From Lachnospiraceae bacterium (GTDB taxonomy: Bacteria > Bacillota > Clostridia > Lachnospirales > Lachnospiraceae): 37,015 nucleotides of DNA. Positions 33,603 through 37,015 of the stretch are shown here, one piece after another. The notes below the pieces were generated by a model. The model was not told the origin of the DNA, searched no databases, and worked only from the letters and a program-made list of their open reading frames with translations. The stretch covers positions 1 through 37,015 of the forward strand of contig JAFQCK010000016.1 of the NCBI GenBank assembly GCA_017416465.1, read 5' to 3'. A program made the position numbers and the translations under genes. The first letter of the stretch is position 1. Every line of letters begins with the position of its first letter.

Positions 33603-33655
33603 TTATAAATTGATAAAAAACAAGGCGGACAAGTTTTAAAAACTTTCCCATACAA

Positions 33656-33692
33656 CAAAAAACAGAAGATAACCATCCCGGATATCTCCTGT
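33656..33692 (-). terminator. Expression platform terminator of the upstream TPP riboswitch
   Basis: Stem ACAGGAGATA / TATCTTCTGT (one G-U pair) followed by TTTTTTG, about 20 bases after the aptamer. Each aptamer thus has its own terminator. Confidence 0.8.
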
Positions 33693-33711
33693 AAAAAAAT
33701 CCTTGTGTATG

Positions 33712-33797
33712 ACTTCCTACGCCGGCATTATCCGTATCAGGTTATAGGGTCGAAGTTTGATTACTTCCTCTCAGCCTGCTAACACAAGCTCCCCTGT
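33712..33797 (-). promoter_or_regulatory. TPP riboswitch, upstream copy
   Basis: The minus strand reads CAGGGGAGCTTGTG, GGCTGAGAGGAAGT, CGACCCTAT, AACCTGATACGGATAATGCC and GGCGTAGGAAG. All conserved TPP-contact elements are present. It lies 110 bases upstream of the second aptamer. Confidence 0.95.
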
Positions 33798-33812
33798 TTT
33801 TATTGTGTCGTA

Positions 33813-33841
33813 ATTATACAACCACTTTTTAAAAATTTCAA
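33813..33841 (-). promoter_or_regulatory. Promoter of the TPP-regulated transporter operon
   Basis: Minus strand: -35 TTGAAA (33836-33841), exact 17-base spacer, -10 TATAAT (33813-33818). It is 16 bases upstream of the first aptamer, as expected for a riboswitch transcript. Confidence 0.85.
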
Positions 33842-33879
33842 GTATTTTTTAATTATATATGAAATAAATATTTGAACAA

Positions 33880-34536
33880 TTAATATTTCCATACAAAATT
33901 ATAATTAATGGATTCTCCACCATCTACTAAAATATTCTGGCCTGTACAGAATGTATTTATCATGGTTAAAAAATATGCCCATTCTGCAATTTCCTCAGGA
34001 GTAGCCCATTTCTTCAACGGAGTTTCATTCATAATCTCTTCCCAAAGTTTTTCATCGTTCATTACACATTCATTTAGTGGTGTAATGACTCCACCCGGGT
34101 CTAAACTGTTACAAGTAGCACCGTAAGTTGCAACACGCATCGCAACGTTTTTAGTGTATGCTAAAATTCCACCTTTACTTGCACAATACTCAGGAAACTC
34201 TGCTCCTGTATGTGCACTGGCAGAACCTATATTTAAGATAGAATGAATTTTATCCTGAATACCATATTTCTCAGTAATTCGTATTACTGATTTTAAATTA
34301 ATATCAATATCATCCTCATTCTGTGTACCTGCATTATTGATTAAAACATTGATATCAGATATTTCCGGTAAATTCTCATAATCACGAACATCCATCTGAT
34401 AATGAACATATCCTTCATGCACAATACTTGCCTCTTGTCTGTCGATACCAATAACCTTATGATTTTCTTTTATAAAACGCCTGGCAATTGCTTTTCCAAT
34501 TCCCTGTGATGTTCCTGTAATTAAAATCTTCATCAT
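33880..34536 (-). CDS. Short-chain dehydrogenase/reductase
   Basis: 218 aa. The NAD(P)-binding loop is TGTSQGIG, followed by NVLINNAG. The catalytic residues are Ser in NIGSASAHTG and Tyr-x3-Lys in YCASKGG; GGVITP and the C-terminal DGGES are standard. The substrate is unknown. Its ATG overlaps the stop of the VUT gene (ATGA), and GGAGG lies within that gene's last codons, so the two are translationally coupled. This suggests its substrate relates to what the transporter imports. Confidence 0.9.
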   Translation of the reverse strand: MMKILITGTSQGIGKAIARRFIKENHKVIGIDRQEASIVHEGYVHYQMDVRDYENLPEISDINVLINNAGTQNEDDIDINLKSVIRITEKYGIQDKIHSILNIGSASAHTGAEFPEYCASKGGILAYTKNVAMRVATYGATCNSLDPGGVITPLNECVMNDEKLWEEIMNETPLKKWATPEEIAEWAYFLTMINTFCTGQNILVDGGESINYNFVWKY

Positions 34537-35312
34537 CTTTTTCCTCCGTTTATATATTCAAGATATTCGCTCCCTACATTATGCCTCTTCCATTTCATTA
34601 TTATTTTGTAGCCAAATGGAGAGAACAATACTTCCATAATCAATTCAGCTACTGCTCCGGTTAAAGCACATGCTGTACATTGCCATACTGTCCAGTGAAA
34701 TCCGTCCCAAAATATTGGTGCAAATCCCACAAAAACGATTAACGAAAAAATAAGATTATCCAAAAATTGCCCTATAAAAGTTGAAATATATGACTGTACT
34801 GCGAAAGCAATTTTACTATCCGGATTCTTTGAAAATGCCTTTCCAATTGTCCAGTTCAAAAAATTGTTAATAACTGCAGATATCAAAAACGCAATCGTAC
34901 TTCCTAAAAGAATAAACCATGTTCCTCCTAGTATATCGTCCAAGGCCGAATAATCATTTGCATTTGATGGAATAATACTTGCTATATAAAAAATCGAACA
35001 TGTAAGCACATTTATTGCTGATGCAAGTAGTGCAATCTTATTAGATGCCTTAGGTCCGAAATACTTTGTAATTATATCCATACACATAAATGACAACCAC
35101 GAAATCAGTATTCCACCATCAAGAGCAATATATTTTGTCTGAACCAAGGTTTTATTTGCAAGCAAATTCATACAAATAACACTCACAACAAATAATGAAA
35201 CTGTTGTTGCCGGGATACACATAAGCAATATTTCAGTTTCTTTCTTCTCTCTTTTAATCCACTCCCTTATATGAAAAGAACATTTTTCATTCTGCTTTTT
35301 TATGTTTTCCAT
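34533..35312 (-). CDS. VUT family (YhhQ/DUF165-like) transporter
   Basis: 259 aa with about six membrane helices after a charged N-terminal tail. Family marks include LDGGILISWLSFMCMDIITKYFG, a helix with A-F-L-I-S-A-V-I-N-N-F, and SYISTFIGQFLDNLIFSLIVF. The Gram-negative relative YhhQ imports queuosine precursors; other members are described only as vitamin or metabolite uptake transporters. I saw no preQ1 riboswitch in the 123-base upstream gap. A GGAGG site precedes the ATG. Confidence 0.82.
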   Translation of the reverse strand: MENIKKQNEKCSFHIREWIKREKKETEILLMCIPATTVSLFVVSVICMNLLANKTLVQTKYIALDGGILISWLSFMCMDIITKYFGPKASNKIALLASAINVLTCSIFYIASIIPSNANDYSALDDILGGTWFILLGSTIAFLISAVINNFLNWTIGKAFSKNPDSKIAFAVQSYISTFIGQFLDNLIFSLIVFVGFAPIFWDGFHWTVWQCTACALTGAVAELIMEVLFSPFGYKIIMKWKRHNVGSEYLEYINGGKR

Positions 35313-35435
35313 TTTTCCTCCATTTTAAAAAACACTACACAGTTTTCTCAGATTATCACATAAAACCACCTTCCACCAAAGCATAGTCCTATCGAATTGT
35401 AAAGTCACTATGTCACCAATATTAGATTAGTAGTC

Positions 35436-36581
35436 CTAGTTTGTTTTTTCTCCCTTATCTTCTTTACTATGCCATTCACGCTTATTCTCATACATCATTT
35501 TATCTGCTTTATTTATAACATCAGCTATATTTTCACCTTCGCCAACAGCATATCCCACAGACACATATATAGGAAAATTTAAATCTTTCTTTACTTTAGA
35601 CAGCTCTTCTTCCCATTTACTAATTTTCTTCTTTACACCTTCTTCTCCACACTCACTTATAATCATAACAAACTCATCACCACCAATTCTATACGACATC
35701 CCGTTAGAATCGGTAACATTTTTAATACTAGTTGCTACTGTAGATATCAATTTATCCCCTGTTTCGTGACCTAATGTATCATTAATCTTTTTAAGAGAAT
35801 TAATATCCCAGAAAATAACTCCTACACTCTTTACACTAGTATATTTTCCATTAATCATACTTAGATAGATACTTTTATTATATAATCCGGTCATTCCATC
35901 AATTTCTGCAAGATTTTTCATTTTTTCTGCATAGTTATGATTCAGCATAATAATTTTTGAAATATTCTTGCACACAATAACAAAACTGGCACAAATCATA
36001 CATCTTGGCAAAACAAAATATAATGTTAGAGTCTCAAGTGGATAAATATTGATTTTAGTAAGAAGAAATTCATTATTTTCTCCTATATATTCTGTCAATG
36101 GTTCCCCTGATAACAACACCATATTTGTATCACACAATCCATAACAATATCCATAAAAAACAGTAACAACAATACTAATCATCGTCAAGATATATGTGTA
36201 CGACAATACTTTTTTTGAACAATACATCGAACTACATATAATTGTAAGAAGAGTTGCTAATATTGCATGAAATGTCATTGCTGTTGTCATTATAGTAATT
36301 ATCACTTCCATCCAAAATAAGACATAATATTTTACCCACTTTTTTGACAAATCGGCAAACAACAATACTATTCCACCAAACACATATGATAAAATAGCTG
36401 CAACAAAACATATATTCGTAGTCTTTTTATCCACCACAAAGATATTTAAAACATTAAGAATCCATATAATAAATAGAATAATAATAGCAGTAGTCGCACA
36501 TTTTATAACATATTTGTTTGCAAAGTATTCATTATTATCTTCATGACCAAAAACATTTTCTTTTGTCTGAAAAATTTTCAT
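35436..36581 (-). CDS. Membrane diguanylate cyclase
   Basis: 381 aa. Residues 20-210 form about six membrane segments with the loop GYCYGLCDTNMVLL (144-157). The GGDEF domain spans about 225-370: metal-binding Asp259 in FWDINSLKKINDTLGH, and RIGGDEF (301-304) intact, so synthesis of cyclic di-GMP from GTP is expected. The usual R-x-x-D inhibitory site upstream of GGDEF is absent (SNGMSY there), so product inhibition may be weak. Its membrane domain is collinear with that of the HD-GYP protein at 28411-30120. The ATG has GAAGGGA upstream. Confidence 0.92.
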   Translation of the reverse strand: MKIFQTKENVFGHEDNNEYFANKYVIKCATTAIIILFIIWILNVLNIFVVDKKTTNICFVAAILSYVFGGIVLLFADLSKKWVKYYVLFWMEVIITIMTTAMTFHAILATLLTIICSSMYCSKKVLSYTYILTMISIVVTVFYGYCYGLCDTNMVLLSGEPLTEYIGENNEFLLTKINIYPLETLTLYFVLPRCMICASFVIVCKNISKIIMLNHNYAEKMKNLAEIDGMTGLYNKSIYLSMINGKYTSVKSVGVIFWDINSLKKINDTLGHETGDKLISTVATSIKNVTDSNGMSYRIGGDEFVMIISECGEEGVKKKISKWEEELSKVKKDLNFPIYVSVGYAVGEGENIADVINKADKMMYENKREWHSKEDKGEKTN

Positions 36582-36663
36582 ACTAAATATCCCTTCTTCA
36601 CTTATCTATATATGTACTATCACTTTTAAAGTTAATAGTAATATTTTACCATATATAAAAATA

Positions 36664-36903
36664 TCATGCTACATTCTTCTCTGTTATCTTCTCATAATAT
36701 GCATATACTCTCTTATTATGTAAATCTTGATTATCAAAGTTATTATTAGTCTTAATCTTTTCTCTATTCCCACATATCATTAAATCAATAGGCATCTGAA
36801 ATAATTCACTTAGTGCATATAAATTATTTATCGTTGGCATGCTTTGCCCATTTAACCAATGATATATACTCTGCACACCTGTTATGAAGTGACCTCTTGT
36901 CAA
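36664..36903 (-). pseudogene. XRE-type regulator remnant lacking its N-terminus
   Basis: Contains VQSIYHWLNGQSMPTINNLY followed by ALSELFQMPIDLMICGNRE. This is the recognition helix and following part of a Cro/C1-type repressor, then a short tail (RVYAYYEKI). The first 30-35 residues of the HTH are missing; a TTG start at 36903 gives unrelated residues. The break falls near 36880, where the sequence character changes. It may be cut by an inserted element. Confidence 0.6.
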
Positions 36904-37015
36904 GAGTAAATTTCAAGAAATCACCACATTTCCTTTAATTAAATTTTAACACTGGGCACAGAGGCAGAGCCTCAGATCTAACAGTCCCCGGCCTTGGCCA
37001 CTCTGTTATTCGTGG
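36904..37015. other. Unassigned window end with G+C-richer tail
   Basis: No gene seen. From about 36950 the sequence becomes richer in G+C, with a small imperfect inverted repeat (GGCACAGAGGCAGAGCC). It may be the end of an inserted element or of a neighbouring structured gene cut by the window. Confidence 0.2.

Noticed and set aside
35313-35435. Possible preQ1 riboswitch before the VUT gene
   Set aside because: No preQ1-I-type aptamer core could be recognised; only a weak CATAGT/ACTATG pairing with a large loop.
36950-37015. tRNA-like impression on the minus strand (GAGTGGCCAAGGC... GACTGTTAG)
   Set aside because: No seven-base anticodon loop with matching stem can be formed and no T-arm is present.

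Overview
The window looks like chromosomal DNA of a low-G+C, anaerobic, Gram-positive bacterium, most likely a member of the Lachnospiraceae (Clostridia). This rests on A+T-rich sequence with strong GGAGG-type ribosome binding sites, AgrC/AgrA-like LytTR two-component systems, FlxA-like and DUF6033 proteins, a DUF5714 protein, a C_GCAxxG_C_C protein and an NTGD-type surface anchor. I cannot name the species. Apart from one two-component operon (6430-8411), every gene reads on the minus strand.

Layout. (1) 31-6193: a self-contained operon with promoter and terminator. It encodes a 1461-aa beta/coiled-coil protein, a YbjN (type III chaperone-fold) protein and a truncated ATPase resembling those of extracellular contractile injection systems. 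It diverges from an AgrA/AgrC-like pair (6430-8411), and a LytTR-type direct repeat lies between the two promoters. (2) 8544-15513: accessory stretch with two ATPase remnants, an HTH-Fic AMPylase with operator-like repeats, a DUF4272 protein, nitroreductase, NUDIX hydrolase, transglutaminase-like lipoprotein and a B12-type radical SAM protein. (3) 15665-20218: a DUF6033 / FlxA-like / 36-aa ORF operon and a second LytTR two-component system, joined by two almost identical 21-bp-period binding-site candidates. (4) 20306-21228: wreckage of a third LytTR system fused to a serine recombinase fragment. (5) 21313-24437: an ArsR-controlled operon whose second gene fuses DUF5714 to a thioredoxin-type arsenate reductase, followed by a C_GCAxxG_C_C protein, a LUD protein and SurE; no arsenite pump is present. 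(6) 24545-30120: an M6 surface metalloprotease, a methyltransferase and a membrane HD-GYP-REC protein. (7) 30321-33841: a thiamine-precursor ABC transporter under two tandem TPP riboswitches, each with its own terminator. (8) 33880-36903: an SDR/VUT pair, a membrane diguanylate cyclase whose sensor domain matches that of the HD-GYP protein, and an XRE regulator remnant.

The strongest leads for undescribed biology are the LytTR-wired cargo/chaperone/ATPase operon, the parallel LytTR-wired FlxA/DUF6033 operon, the ArsR-DUF5714-ArsC operon, a modular multi-hairpin element found twice inside operons with apparently compensated stems, and a shared membrane sensor on opposing c-di-GMP enzymes. All functional statements are inferred from sequence reading alone; no database search was run.
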